This document shows, piece after piece, positions 1 through 8,500 of a stretch of DNA of 23,455 nt; within the stretch, counting starts at the first letter, position 1, and every line of letters begins with the position of its first letter. The DNA lies in contig CANKNP010000029.1 of NCBI GenBank assembly GCA_947483545.1, forward strand, positions 1-23,455, given 5' to 3'. The notes below the pieces were generated by a model, which had not been told where the DNA came from, made no database searches, and saw only the letters and a program-made list of their open reading frames with translations. This stretch comes from Deltaproteobacteria bacterium. GTDB lineage: Bacteria; Myxococcota; UBA796; SXON01. Made by a program: the position numbers and the translations under genes.

Positions 1-574
1 GGAGCCGGGCGAGGCGCTCGGGGCGGCCCAGGACCTGCACGCGGGCGCCGGTCAGGGCCAGCACCCGCGCGCAGAGCTGGCCGAGGCGACCCGGGCCGAG
101 CACGATGACGCGGTCGGACGGTCGGACGTGAACCTGCTCCAGGATCCGGAGCGCTGCGGCGAGCGGCTCCACGAAGACCGCGGCCCGGTCCTCCACGCCC
201 TCGGGCACCGCGTGCAGGTTGGGAACCGGCACCGACACACGCTCCGCAAACGCTCCGTCCCGCCCGACAATACCCAGGACCGTGCGCGTAGCGCAGTGTG
301 TGCCTCGGCCGGCGTTGCAAGCTTCGCATGCACCACACGCCGCGTTGATGTCTGCGACAACCCGTCGGCCAACCCACTCGGGCGGCCCCACTTCCACCTC
401 TCCTACGAACTCGTGGCCGAGCACGCCGGTAAAGCCCATGTACCCCTTCACCAGCTCCAGGTCGGTGGCACAGACCCCAGCGAGCCGAACACGCACGGTC
501 GCCTCCCCCGGGCGGGCGAGGAACGGCTGATCGATGAGGCGGGGGCCGGTTGGACCGAGGGCGAGGGCGCGCAT
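1..574 (-). CDS. Zinc-dependent alcohol dehydrogenase, MDR superfamily (N-terminal 191 residues)
   Basis: A medium-chain NAD(P)-dependent alcohol/polyol dehydrogenase that starts at an ATG at 574 and leaves the window at its left edge. The visible part holds the catalytic zinc ligands Cys35 (GVCATD), His54-Glu55 (GHE) and Glu136 (VEPLA). It also has the structural-zinc quartet Cys80, Cys83, Cys86, Cys94 and the Rossmann glycines GPGRLG (160-165). Family members are about 330-360 residues, so roughly 140-170 are missing. The substrate cannot be told; the spacing resembles threonine/sorbitol/idonate-type enzymes. It begins 25 bp after the stop of the propeller lipoprotein on the same strand and may be co-transcribed with it. 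No clear Shine-Dalgarno is present. The frame has no internal stop and GC-rich third positions, while the opposite frames look like shadows. Confidence 0.9.
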   Translation of the reverse strand, partial: MRALALGPTGPRLIDQPFLARPGEATVRVRLAGVCATDLELVKGYMGFTGVLGHEFVGEVEVGPPEWVGRRVVADINAACGACEACNAGRGTHCATRTVLGIVGRDGAFAERVSVPVPNLHAVPEGVEDRAAVFVEPLAAALRILEQVHVRPSDRVIVLGPGRLGQLCARVLALTGARVQVLGRPERLARL

Positions 575-599
575 GGGGGAGGGTAGCCCGGCGGCCGGC

Positions 600-2327
600 T
601 CAGAAGCCGGAGCCGAGGAGGAGGTAGGCCGCGCCGGCGCTATCGCCACTGTCGTCGTTGCCGGGCGCCCCGATGAGGAGGTCGCTGAGGCCGTCGGCGT
701 CCACGTCGCCGGCGGTGGAGACGCTGGAGCCGGCGAAGTCAAACTCCGCCTCGCCGGTGTACAGCGCGTCCGCGGCCCCCAGATACCGGTCTCCGGGGGT
801 GACGCTGCCGAGAACGAGGTTCGCGGCCCCGGCGTACGCTCCGCCTTCGGCGTCGGCCATCCCGTCGATCAGGAAGTCGTCAAACCCGTCCGCGTCCACG
901 TCGCCGGCGGTGGAGACGCTGTGGCCGACGCCGGCACGTTCCACCTCTCCGGTGTACTGCGCATCCGCGGCCCCGAGGTCGAGGTCGCCCGGAGTCGGGC
1001 TGCCGAGCACCAGGAACACTGCCCCTGCCCAGGTCCCGCCGTCGTCGCTGTACGGTGCTCCGACCAGCAGATCCCCGAACCCGCCGCCGTACACGGCGTC
1101 GGCAGTCGCGAGCGAACGGCTGCTCGGCGTTGCGTCGCCGAGCAAGAGGTACGCCGCCCCCGCGCTCGAGCCGCCCCTGTCACTGTTGGACGCCCCGATC
1201 AGGAGGTCCCCGAGCCCGTCGCCGTCCGCGTCACCGGCGGTGGAGACGCTGATGTGGAGCAGGTTGTCGGGCCACACGCTCGTGTACTCCGCGTCCGCGG
1301 CTGCGAGCTCCAGGTCGCTTGGCGCTGCGCTGCCGAGCACGAGGTACGCCGCCCCGACGAACGGGTCGTCGTCGCTGTAGTGCCGCGACCCGATGAGCAG
1401 ATCCCCGAATCCGTCGCCGTTCACATCTCCCGCGGTCGATACGCTGATTCCCGCGCACTCGCTCTGCTTTCCGCCGGTGTACTGCGCGTCCGCGGTTCCG
1501 AGATCGACGTCGCCCGGCGTGGCGTTGCCGAGCACGAGATAGGCCGCGCCCGCTTGGTACCCCGCGTCAGCATTGCCAAACGCTCCGATGAGGAGGTCAC
1601 CGAAGCTGTCGCCGTTCACGTCGCCGGCGGTCGAGACATCGAAGCCGGCGTAGTCGCTCTCTTCGCCGGCATACTTCGCGTTCGCGGCGCTAAGTTCGAG
1701 GTCACCCGGCGTGGCGCTGCCGAGGACGAGGTATGCCGCCCCCGCGTTGTACCCGCCGTCGTCGTTGCCATACCCCCCGATGAGGAAATCCCCAAACCCG
1801 TCGCCGTTCACGTCTCCCGCAGCCGAAACGCTGGAGCCGGCGTAGTTGGTCGCCGCTTCGCCCGTGTACTTCGCGTCCGCGCCCGAGAGCGATCCCGACG
1901 GCGGGGCGCATCCCGCTCCTCCGTCGCAGTCGTCATCGATCCCGTTCTCGCACACCTCCGCCGCGCCGGGGTGAACGGTGTCATCGGCGTCGTCGCAGTC
2001 GGTGGCATCGTCCAGGTAGCCACTCGGTGCTTCGCAGGCGATGTCGGTACTGTCGGCATCCCCGTAGCGATCACCGTCAGCGTCTGCGTACCAAGTAGAA
2101 GCATCGGTCGCGTCGTCCTCGTCGCCCGAGCAGTTGGTGTCGACGCTGTCGCAGGTCTCGATCTCGCCGGGGTTTACGCTCGCGTCCGTGTCGTCGCAGT
2201 CTTCAGGGACATCGTAGCCATCGCCATCGCGGTCGGTGTCAGCAGGCAGGTCTGTCTCCTCCTCGTCCACGAACTTCGCCGTACACGCGATGGTGAGGAG
2301 AGGAACGGACGGTGCATACCAGTTCAC
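600..2327 (-). CDS. Lipoprotein with MopE-type metal-binding modules and an FG-GAP (integrin-alpha-like) beta-propeller
   Basis: Predicted secreted, lipid-anchored, Ca-binding surface protein. From a GTG at 2327 it has 575 residues: a short hydrophobic leader ending LTIAC (Cys15), about two Asp/Cys-rich MopE modules (about 30-135; DRDGDGYDVPEDCDD, then DCDG), and seven FG-GAP-like blades (about 140-575). Most blades carry a D-x-N/D-x-D-G-x-x-D loop, as in STAGDVNGDGFGDLLIG, typical of calcium-binding integrin-like propellers. The fifth blade lacks its loop strand. The open frame extends to 2519, but that would overlap the ammonia-lyase gene by 110 bp and has no leader there. A better leader (MHRPFL...) lies one frame off from an ATG at 2317, so the start may be frameshifted. 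Its gene follows histidine ammonia-lyase by about 80 bp. Role unknown; adhesion or matrix binding is possible. Confidence 0.82.
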   Translation of the reverse strand: MNWYAPSVPLLTIACTAKFVDEEETDLPADTDRDGDGYDVPEDCDDTDASVNPGEIETCDSVDTNCSGDEDDATDASTWYADADGDRYGDADSTDIACEAPSGYLDDATDCDDADDTVHPGAAEVCENGIDDDCDGGAGCAPPSGSLSGADAKYTGEAATNYAGSSVSAAGDVNGDGFGDFLIGGYGNDDGGYNAGAAYLVLGSATPGDLELSAANAKYAGEESDYAGFDVSTAGDVNGDSFGDLLIGAFGNADAGYQAGAAYLVLGNATPGDVDLGTADAQYTGGKQSECAGISVSTAGDVNGDGFGDLLIGSRHYSDDDPFVGAAYLVLGSAAPSDLELAAADAEYTSVWPDNLLHISVSTAGDADGDGLGDLLIGASNSDRGGSSAGAAYLLLGDATPSSRSLATADAVYGGGFGDLLVGAPYSDDGGTWAGAVFLVLGSPTPGDLDLGAADAQYTGEVERAGVGHSVSTAGDVDADGFDDFLIDGMADAEGGAYAGAANLVLGSVTPGDRYLGAADALYTGEAEFDFAGSSVSTAGDVDADGLSDLLIGAPGNDDSGDSAGAAYLLLGSGF

Positions 2328-2380
2328 TGCGGGTCCGAGGACAGGTCCGTTGTACCGGCAAGTCGTGGGGGAGTCAAGCA

Positions 2381-2397
2381 CCCCCCGAAGGGGAGGG
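2381..2397 (-). terminator. Short GC-rich hairpin with TTCG loop after the ammonia-lyase gene
   Basis: Read on the minus strand, CCCC-TTCG-GGGG can form a small stable hairpin 13 bp after the ammonia-lyase stop. There is no T-tract after it, so it may be a weak terminator or an mRNA-end stabiliser rather than an intrinsic terminator. Confidence 0.3.
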
Positions 2398-2409
2398 AAA
2401 TGCCTGAAG

Positions 2410-3930
2410 TCAAGCCCCCGGCTCCAAAACCTCCGCCACACACGCCTCAATCGCCTCGCCCGGCGTGAGCCTGGGGTCGAGCAGATGTGCGAGTCGTGGC
2501 AGCATGTCCCGGCTTCCAACCCCCAACTTCAGGCCCGGCTCCGCCTCGATTCGGTACCGAAGCGCCCGAGCGGCCGAGAGCAGCTCGATAGCGACCACCC
2601 GGCGGCTGTTTTGCAACGTCTCCGAATATCGCCATGCGGCGGTCGTGCTCATGGCAACGTGATCTTCCTGGTCTTCGCAGGTCGGGATGGAGTCGAGCGT
2701 GCTGGGCCAGCCGATGGCTTTGTTTTCGCTGACCAGGGCGGCGGCCGTGGTCTGGGGGAACAGCATCCCCAGGCCGGAGTCGCGCGGGCCGTCGGCGAGG
2801 GCGGGCGGCAGGCGTGCGGAGAGCGAGCCGGTGGTGAGACGAAAGAGGCGCCGTTCGGAGAGGCTTGCCAACTCGGCGATGGCGATGCGCGCCGACTCAC
2901 AGGCCATGCCGACGGGCTCCCCGTGAAAGAGTCCGGCCGAGAATGCCCGGTTGGGCTCTGCCCCCGCGTCGGGACCCAAATCCCCCATGAGCATGACGGG
3001 GTTGTCGGTCACGCTGTTCAATTCGATGTCCACGACCTGCTGTGCAAACCCAAGCTGGTCCCGCACCGCGCCAAGGATGATCGGCGTGCAGCGGAGCGAG
3101 TAGGCGTCCTGGATCTTGTCGGGGATCGAGTCGGTGAGCGTGCTGCCGGCGAGCAGATCGAGCAAGCGGGCCGCGCTGGTGATGGCGCCGGGGTAGGGGC
3201 GAAGCGCGTGGACAGCGGGGTGGAAAGCGCGGGTCACGCCGCGCAGGGCCTCGATGCTCATGGCCGCGGCGACCTCGGCGATCTCGACCAGGCGCCAACT
3301 GTCGAAGAGTGTCAGGGCGGCGATCGCTGTCGTCATCTGCGCCCCGTTGGTCATCGCGAGGCCCTCCTTGGCCGCTGGGACCAGCGTAGGGATGCCTGCG
3401 CGGGCCATCGCCTCGCGGCCGGGCAACAGGACGCCTTGAAAGCGGGCATGTCCACCTTCGCCGAACACCACGAGGCCAAGGTGCGAGAGCGGAGCCAAAT
3501 CGCCGGAGGATCCGCAGCTCCCTTGTTTTGGGACCCGGGGGATCACGCCCCGGTCCAGCATTGCGAGCAGGGTCTCGACCAGCGCGAGGGTGCAGCCGGA
3601 AGCGCCCCGGGCGAGCGCGTTGGCGCGGAGCAACATCATCGCGCGGACGACGTCGTCGGGGGCGTCCGGGCCGACACCGGCGGCGTGGGATTGGATCAGG
3701 TTTCGGGAGAGCAGCGAGGTCTGGTCCGGGTCGATGCGCACCCGCGCGAGGGAGCCGAAGCCAGTGTTGACCCCGTAGATCGGCCGCTCACCGTGCAGTA
3801 CGGACTCGACCCAAGCGCGGGATGCGCCGATGGCAGCGCGGGAGGCCTCGGTCAGCGTCACGCCGCGCGCACCCCGGGCGATGCGGGCGACGTCGGCGAG
3901 GGTGAGCGACTGGCCGTCGAGGAGGGTCAT
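2410..3930 (-). CDS. hutH: Histidine ammonia-lyase
   Basis: Converts L-histidine to trans-urocanate and ammonia, the first step of histidine catabolism, as a cytoplasmic tetramer. The 506-residue length is normal. Family signatures are present in order: YGVNTGFG (Tyr52), NLIQSHAAG, the MIO segment GSCGSSGDLAPLSH, QDAYSLRC, SVTDNPV, FHGEPVG, and the C-terminal SENKAIGWPSTLDSIPT...QEDHV block. The residue that forms the methylidene-imidazolone cofactor with Ser142-Gly143 is Ser141, where Ala is usual. The Ser-Ser-Gly codons lie at 3502-3510. The ATG at 3930 is chosen because the upstream in-frame extension to 4032 is Pro/Ala-rich and not family-like. No hutU, hutI or hutG is nearby. A tyrosine/phenylalanine lyase or aminomutase is possible, but the pattern fits HutH best. 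Confidence 0.92.
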   Translation of the reverse strand: MTLLDGQSLTLADVARIARGARGVTLTEASRAAIGASRAWVESVLHGERPIYGVNTGFGSLARVRIDPDQTSLLSRNLIQSHAAGVGPDAPDDVVRAMMLLRANALARGASGCTLALVETLLAMLDRGVIPRVPKQGSCGSSGDLAPLSHLGLVVFGEGGHARFQGVLLPGREAMARAGIPTLVPAAKEGLAMTNGAQMTTAIAALTLFDSWRLVEIAEVAAAMSIEALRGVTRAFHPAVHALRPYPGAITSAARLLDLLAGSTLTDSIPDKIQDAYSLRCTPIILGAVRDQLGFAQQVVDIELNSVTDNPVMLMGDLGPDAGAEPNRAFSAGLFHGEPVGMACESARIAIAELASLSERRLFRLTTGSLSARLPPALADGPRDSGLGMLFPQTTAAALVSENKAIGWPSTLDSIPTCEDQEDHVAMSTTAAWRYSETLQNSRRVVAIELLSAARALRYRIEAEPGLKLGVGSRDMLPRLAHLLDPRLTPGEAIEACVAEVLEPGA

Positions 3931-4081
3931 CGGGGCGGGGTGTATCCGTGAATGGGAGGTGTTGGGGAGGGGCGGCTTGGGACCCGGGGGCGCCGCCGCC
4001 CACTCGGGCCGTGGAACGCCGATGATCGCCAAGGGGGCGGCTCCGTCGGCAAGCGCTCGGCGTTCAGGCTACGCTACCTGG

Positions 4082-5065
4082 ATGGCAACGCCTCTCCCCG
4101 AGCCAATCGGCATCAGCCCGCGCATCGATTGCGTGTTCCGCGCGATCCTCGGGGACGAGGACAACACCGACCGGCTCATCGATTTTCTCAATGCCGTGCT
4201 TCAGCGCCAGTCGCCGGTCGTGCAAGTCACGATTCGGAACCCGGCGCACCTGCCGGACTTCGTCGGCGACGATCATACGGTCGTGGACATAAAGGCAACG
4301 GACGCGGACGGGAGTACGTTCCAGGTCGAGATGCAGAGTTGGAACCACGCGGCGCTGAAAGAGCGGATGCTGTACTCCTGGGCGGACATCTACGAGGGGC
4401 AGCTCGTTCAGGGCGTGGGGTACAAGGCGCTCAGGCCGGTCATCGGCATCTGGATCCTGGACGAGAATACGCTGTCCCGGGCGCAACATTTCCACCACCG
4501 GTTCAGCGTTTGCGACCCTGAGCGTGGCGTGTGTCTGACGCCACACCTCGCCATTCACGTCTTGGAGCTCCGCCGCTGGGCGTCTGGTCCCCCCGCTTCT
4601 ACGCCGGCGCCGCTGGCCGAGTGGATGCGCTTCTTGTCCGAGGCCGAACGTTGGGCCGCGCTGCCTTCCGATATTCACAACCCTGCCCTGGAGAGCGCCA
4701 TGAACGTGCTTCAAACTTTCAAGACGAACAAGGACTGGAACGAGACCTACCGCTCTCGCCTGGCCGCGCAGCGACTGGCGATCACGCTGGAAGAGAGCCG
4801 ACGGGAGACAGAGGAGGGCCTGGCGACGGCGCTGGCGGCGCTGGCGGCGGCCGAGGCCGAGACGGAGCAGGCGAAGGCGGCGACGGAGCAGGCGAAGGCG
4901 GCGACGGAGCAGGCGAAGGCGGCGACGGAGCAGGCTCTCGCTGATGCGGCGCGCGAGAGGGGGGAGAAAGAGGCCGAGAGGGCGGCGAAAGAGGCCGAGA
5001 GGGCGGCGAAAGAGCGCCTGCACGCCAGGCTGTTGGCGCTCGGCTTCGACCCGGACGGAGGGTGA
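4082..5065 (+). CDS. Rpn-family PD-(D/E)XK nuclease / putative transposase-like protein with heptad-repeat tail
   Basis: 327 residues. The N-terminal 200 match the Rpn (recombination-promoting nuclease)/PDDEXK_2 type: ISPRIDCVFRAILG start, FLNAVL, then Asp69-Ile-Lys and Glu83-Met-Gln85 (DIKATD...FQVEMQ), the expected metal-binding D...E-x-Q core. Family members cut DNA and promote RecA-independent recombination in E. coli; activity here is inferred. Residues about 240-315 are a long charged helix made of near-perfect heptads: ATEQAKA about 3.6 times, then KEAERAA about 2.3 times, encoded by 21-bp tandem repeats. This is probably a coiled coil for oligomerisation. The ATG at 4082 is chosen over an open upstream extension that runs antisense into the ammonia-lyase gene. 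The stop overlaps the next gene by 4 bp (GTGA). No transposon ends were seen. Confidence 0.86.
   Translation: MATPLPEPIGISPRIDCVFRAILGDEDNTDRLIDFLNAVLQRQSPVVQVTIRNPAHLPDFVGDDHTVVDIKATDADGSTFQVEMQSWNHAALKERMLYSWADIYEGQLVQGVGYKALRPVIGIWILDENTLSRAQHFHHRFSVCDPERGVCLTPHLAIHVLELRRWASGPPASTPAPLAEWMRFLSEAERWAALPSDIHNPALESAMNVLQTFKTNKDWNETYRSRLAAQRLAITLEESRRETEEGLATALAALAAAEAETEQAKAATEQAKAATEQAKAATEQALADAARERGEKEAERAAKEAERAAKERLHARLLALGFDPDGG
4861..4936 (+). repeat. 21-bp tandem repeat, about 3.6 perfect copies (ATEQAKA heptads)
   Basis: Units start at 4861, 4882, 4903 and 4924 (partial) and are identical. The period equals seven codons, so copy-number change would lengthen or shorten the coiled coil of the Rpn-like protein without breaking the frame. 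Confidence 0.95.
4966..5015 (+). repeat. Second 21-bp tandem repeat, about 2.3 copies (KEAERAA heptads)
   Basis: Identical units begin at 4966 and 4987, with a partial third at 5008. It is unrelated in sequence to the 4861 repeat but has the same period, again extending the helical tail by whole heptads. Confidence 0.93.
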
Positions 5066-5295
5066 CGCGGGCGGCGGCTATGACGATCCTCCTCACGCAG
5101 CTGACCGGCTGCCACGCCGGCCGGTGCGACGCCGACACGCCCGGGGCCTGCGGGACCGACGCCGATGGTGACGGCTTCTACGACAACGCCCTGGACTGCG
5201 ACGACGACGACCCGGACGTCCACCCGGACGCAACCGAGACGCCTGCCGACGGCATCGACTCCAACTGCGATGGGGACGACGACACATACGGCTAG
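5062..5295 (+). CDS. Small MopE-motif lipoprotein
   Basis: 77 residues from a GTG that overlaps the stop of the Rpn-like gene (GTGA); an ATG at 5080 is the alternative. The N-terminus (MTRAAAMTILLTQLTGC) reads as a lipoprotein leader with Cys at 17; the GTG start supplies the only positive charge. The rest is one Asp-rich MopE-type module: DADGDGFYDNALDCDD, then an HPDA...DGIDSNCDGDDD ending. It probably binds Ca2+ or another metal at the cell envelope; function unknown. The final codon and TAG lie in the first bases of the 128-bp tandem repeat, so the 3' end may have been set by that duplication. Related modules occur in three other places in this window. Confidence 0.68.
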   Translation: MTRAAAMTILLTQLTGCHAGRCDADTPGACGTDADGDGFYDNALDCDDDDPDVHPDATETPADGIDSNCDGDDDTYG

Positions 5296-5549
5296 GGAGT
5301 CCGTAGGGCGTTCCCCGGGAGCGCCGCCCGCGAGACTCGCAGCGGGCGCCGCGGCTGCTCCCGGAGCCGAAGAACTCAACGTCGCCCGGGCCCCCGGCGC
5401 GGGTACTCCCGCGTCGGGGCTAGGGAGTCCGTAGGGCGTTCCCCGGGAGCGCCGCCCGCGAGACTCGCAGCGGGCGCCGCGGCTGCTCCCGGAGCCGAAG
5501 AACTCAACGTCGCCCGGGCCCCCGGCGCGGGTACTCCCGCGTCGGGGCT
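5290..5549. repeat. Perfect tandem duplication, period 128 bp, two copies, with two hairpins per copy
   Basis: Copy 1 is 5291-5418 and copy 2 is 5419-5546; identity extends from 5290 to 5549 with no mismatch. Each copy holds a long imperfect hairpin closed by CCGGGAGC/GCTCCCGG (5315-5364 in copy 1) around an inner GCCCGC/GCGGGC. Each also holds a second hairpin with two 11-nt arms around TACT (5393-5418). The period is not a multiple of three, so no reading frame survives both copies and the element is non-coding. There are no T-tracts. It fills almost all of the 292 bp between the small lipoprotein and the kinase gene, so it sits in the kinase 5' region. It could be a terminator pair, a structured leader, or a genomic repeat family. 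Confidence 0.93.
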
Positions 5550-5587
5550 GGGTCCAACCGCCCGACCGACCGGATAGACCCCGGCCC

Positions 5588-8500
5588 ATGGCCGAGCCGA
5601 CCGACACCGCCGCCGACCTGACCCTGGACATTGGGGGCATGGTCCTGGAGCCTGGGGCGCGCATCGGCCCGTACGTCTTCCGCCGGGTCGCAGGCAAAGG
5701 CGGGATGGCTCATGTCGTGCTCGCGCATGACCCGGACGGTCGGCCGGTCGCCGTGAAGGTCTTGAAGGCGAACCGGGTCAACACGGGACTCGCCCGGTTC
5801 AAGCGGGAGTTTCGCGCCCTCGCCCGGCTCCGGCATCCGAACGTGATCCGGGTGGATGCGTACGGGGACCTGTGGGGGCATCCGTACATCGCGATGGAGT
5901 TCGTCGAGGGGACCGATCTCCACCAGTTGATCCACGCGTTCCGGGGCTATCTGCCCGCGGATCGTTGGCGGCGTTGCGAAGAGATCCTGATCGATCTCTG
6001 TCGGGCGCTCGCCTACATTCACCGGCGGGGGCTCGTCCATCGGGATCTGAAGCCGTCCAACATCCTGATTGACGCGGACGGGCGCTGCAAGCTGACCGAC
6101 TTCGGGATCGTGAAGGACCTGGATCCCGCGGCGGATCTGGCACAATCGACGACGCTGGTCGGCACCTGGGCGTACGCGAGCCCCGAGCAGATCCAGGGTC
6201 AGCCGATCGACCATCGCTCGGATCTGTACTCGCTGGGCATCATGCTTTTTGCGATGCTGACCGGGCGGCGGCCGTTCGTCGCGAAGGATCTGGCGGGCTA
6301 TCTGGAGCTTCACCGCGGTCAGTCGGTGCCGAGCCCGCGGGATGCCGACCCGGCCGTGCCCGAGCACCTCGACGAGATCTGCGTCCGTCTGCTCAAGAAG
6401 CTCCCGAGGGATCGCTACCGCTCGGCGCAGGAGATCTTGTTCCGGTTGGAGCTTGATTTTGAGACCGATGCGGGCGAGGTCGTCGGGGCGTGGCTGCCAC
6501 CGCTGGTCGGGCGAGACGAAGAGGAGGCGCGGATCCACGATCTCGTGGCCGGCCTCGCGGACGGCAAGGGGCGGATCCTGCTGCTGGAAGGCCCCGAAGG
6601 CGCCGGAAAAACCAGGCTGCTCGACGCCGTGAGCCAGCACGTCGCGCTCCTGGGGCTGCCGTGCTTGCGCGAGCGGGTGTCCCAGCGGGAGGGGGTGGTG
6701 GACGTGCTGCTGCGGCTGGGGGTGACGCTGAAGCGAGAGCTCGGAAACCGGGCCTCCAACGAACTATCCGCAGCGCTCGCTGGTTTTCAGAACGGCACGA
6801 CCTCCGAGGTCGAGAGCCCCGCCATGAACGCGCGGGAGCGCTTGCAGGACGCCCTCGCCGCGGGGCTGCGCCGGATCTCGGACGATGGCCCGGTCGTCAT
6901 CCTCGTGGACGACATGCACTACGCGCCGCTCCCGACGTTGGACGGCCTCGTGCACCTCGCGCGGCTCTTGGGCGATCGTCCGATCCTGCTCGTCGGTACG
7001 CTCCGCCCCGACCGTGCCCCGCCGCGGCTGCAATCCCTCCGCAAGGGCGGCCTGGCCGGCGTGATCCCCGAGACCATGGAGATCCCGCCGCTCCCCCGGC
7101 CCGCGATCGCCGCGCTCGTGGACTCCCTGCTCGGCGCAGGCAAGCCTGCGCAGGCGTTGACCGAGCGGCTTTTTCAAGAGACCGAGGGTTCACCCCTCTT
7201 CTTGACGTTGTTCCTTCAACACTTGATGGGCCAGGGCATCCTGGAGCGCGTCGGAAATCCGGACCGGCCGGATCGCGTCCGCTGGCGGCTCGTCTCGGAC
7301 GTGGAGGAGGTTGTGTCCGGGCACCTGGAGATCCCGCCCGGGGTACGGCAGGTCGTCCGCGCCCGACTTCAGCCGTTGGATCCTGCCGAGCGCGAGTTGG
7401 CCGAGGCCGTGGCGGTGTGCGGGCGGGAGATGGAGCTCGACGTGCTGCTCGACGTGCTGGATCTCGACGAGGACGAGGCCGGCAGCTTGCTCGACGACCT
7501 CGAGGACGTCGGCATCATCCGCCAGCGCCGCGTGGGCGAGCAGGTCTGGCTGGATCTGACCCACTCCAAGTTTGGCGACGTGCTGTACCGCGAGCTGGAC
7601 ATCGAGCGGCGGTCTTTCCTGCACCGCCGGATCGCCGCGACCTTGGAGCTTCGGTACCGCCACGATGTGCAGGCCGCCGAGGCGATCGGCGATCACTACC
7701 GCCGGGCGGGCGAGGCCGGCAAGGCGTGGCATTACCTGATCGCCGCCGCCTTGAGGCTCAAGGACCGCAGCCTCGTGAACGAGGCGATGGACCTGTGTGA
7801 TCGCGCGACGGACGTCGAGGACGCCGCCCGGGTCGATCTCGCCCCGGAGGAGTTCGCGACCTCGCGGCAGGAGCTGCTGGGCATCCGAGCGAGCGTCTAC
7901 TACATCCGCGGGGACTGGCAGGACGCGCGAGATGCGGCGATCAACGCGCTCATCATCACGACCCCGGATGAGCGGGCCGCGCTCAAGCTTCGGGTGCTGC
8001 TCGGCCGGATCCTGCGGGGGCTCGGGGATTTGGAGGGCGCTGAGCAGGAGGTGCAAGGTGTGCTGGAACGTGCGCGGGAACAGCACCATCGGGACATCCT
8101 GGCGGACGCGTTGATCGTGCTCGCTGGCGTGGCGTGGAGCCGCGGGGATCTCGACACCTGCGAGGCCAGGGCCCAGGAGGGCCTGGTGCTCGCCTCGGGT
8201 CCGGCGCTCATGGACGCGCGCGCCAACTTGCTCCTTGCGTTGACTGCCGTGCAAGGCAGCCGGGGCTTGCTCGCCAGCGCGGCGAGCGGCTTGTCGGAGG
8301 CGCAGACCCTGCTGAAGGAGCTGCGGAACAAGCCGCAGCGGGCGCTTGCTTTGTGCAATCTGGCGGAGGTGCTGCTCGGGCAGGGCGATCTCAACGGCGC
8401 ATGGGCGGCGCTGGGCGAGGCGCTGGTGGAGGCCCAGCAGGCCGGCCACAAGGTCGGCGAGATGGCTGCTCGGTCTCTGCGTGGCGCCACGGCGTTCCTC

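Noticed and set aside
534..2468. Long plus-strand open frame (about 640 codons) opposite the propeller lipoprotein
   Set aside because: Arg/Val-rich composition created by reading antisense through the FG-GAP repeats; no domain, no leader. The minus strand gives the clear repeat protein.
2236..3951. Plus-strand open frame of about 570 codons opposite histidine ammonia-lyase
   Set aside because: No recognisable domain, composition as expected for an antisense shadow; the minus strand carries all HutH signatures.
4082..5065. Rpn-like gene as part of an insertion sequence
   Set aside because: No terminal inverted repeats or target duplications were found around it, and it forms a tight overlap with the following lipoprotein gene.
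5290..5549. The 128-bp repeat as a CRISPR array or coding repeat
   Set aside because: Only two adjacent units with no spacers, so not CRISPR; the period is not divisible by three, so not coding.
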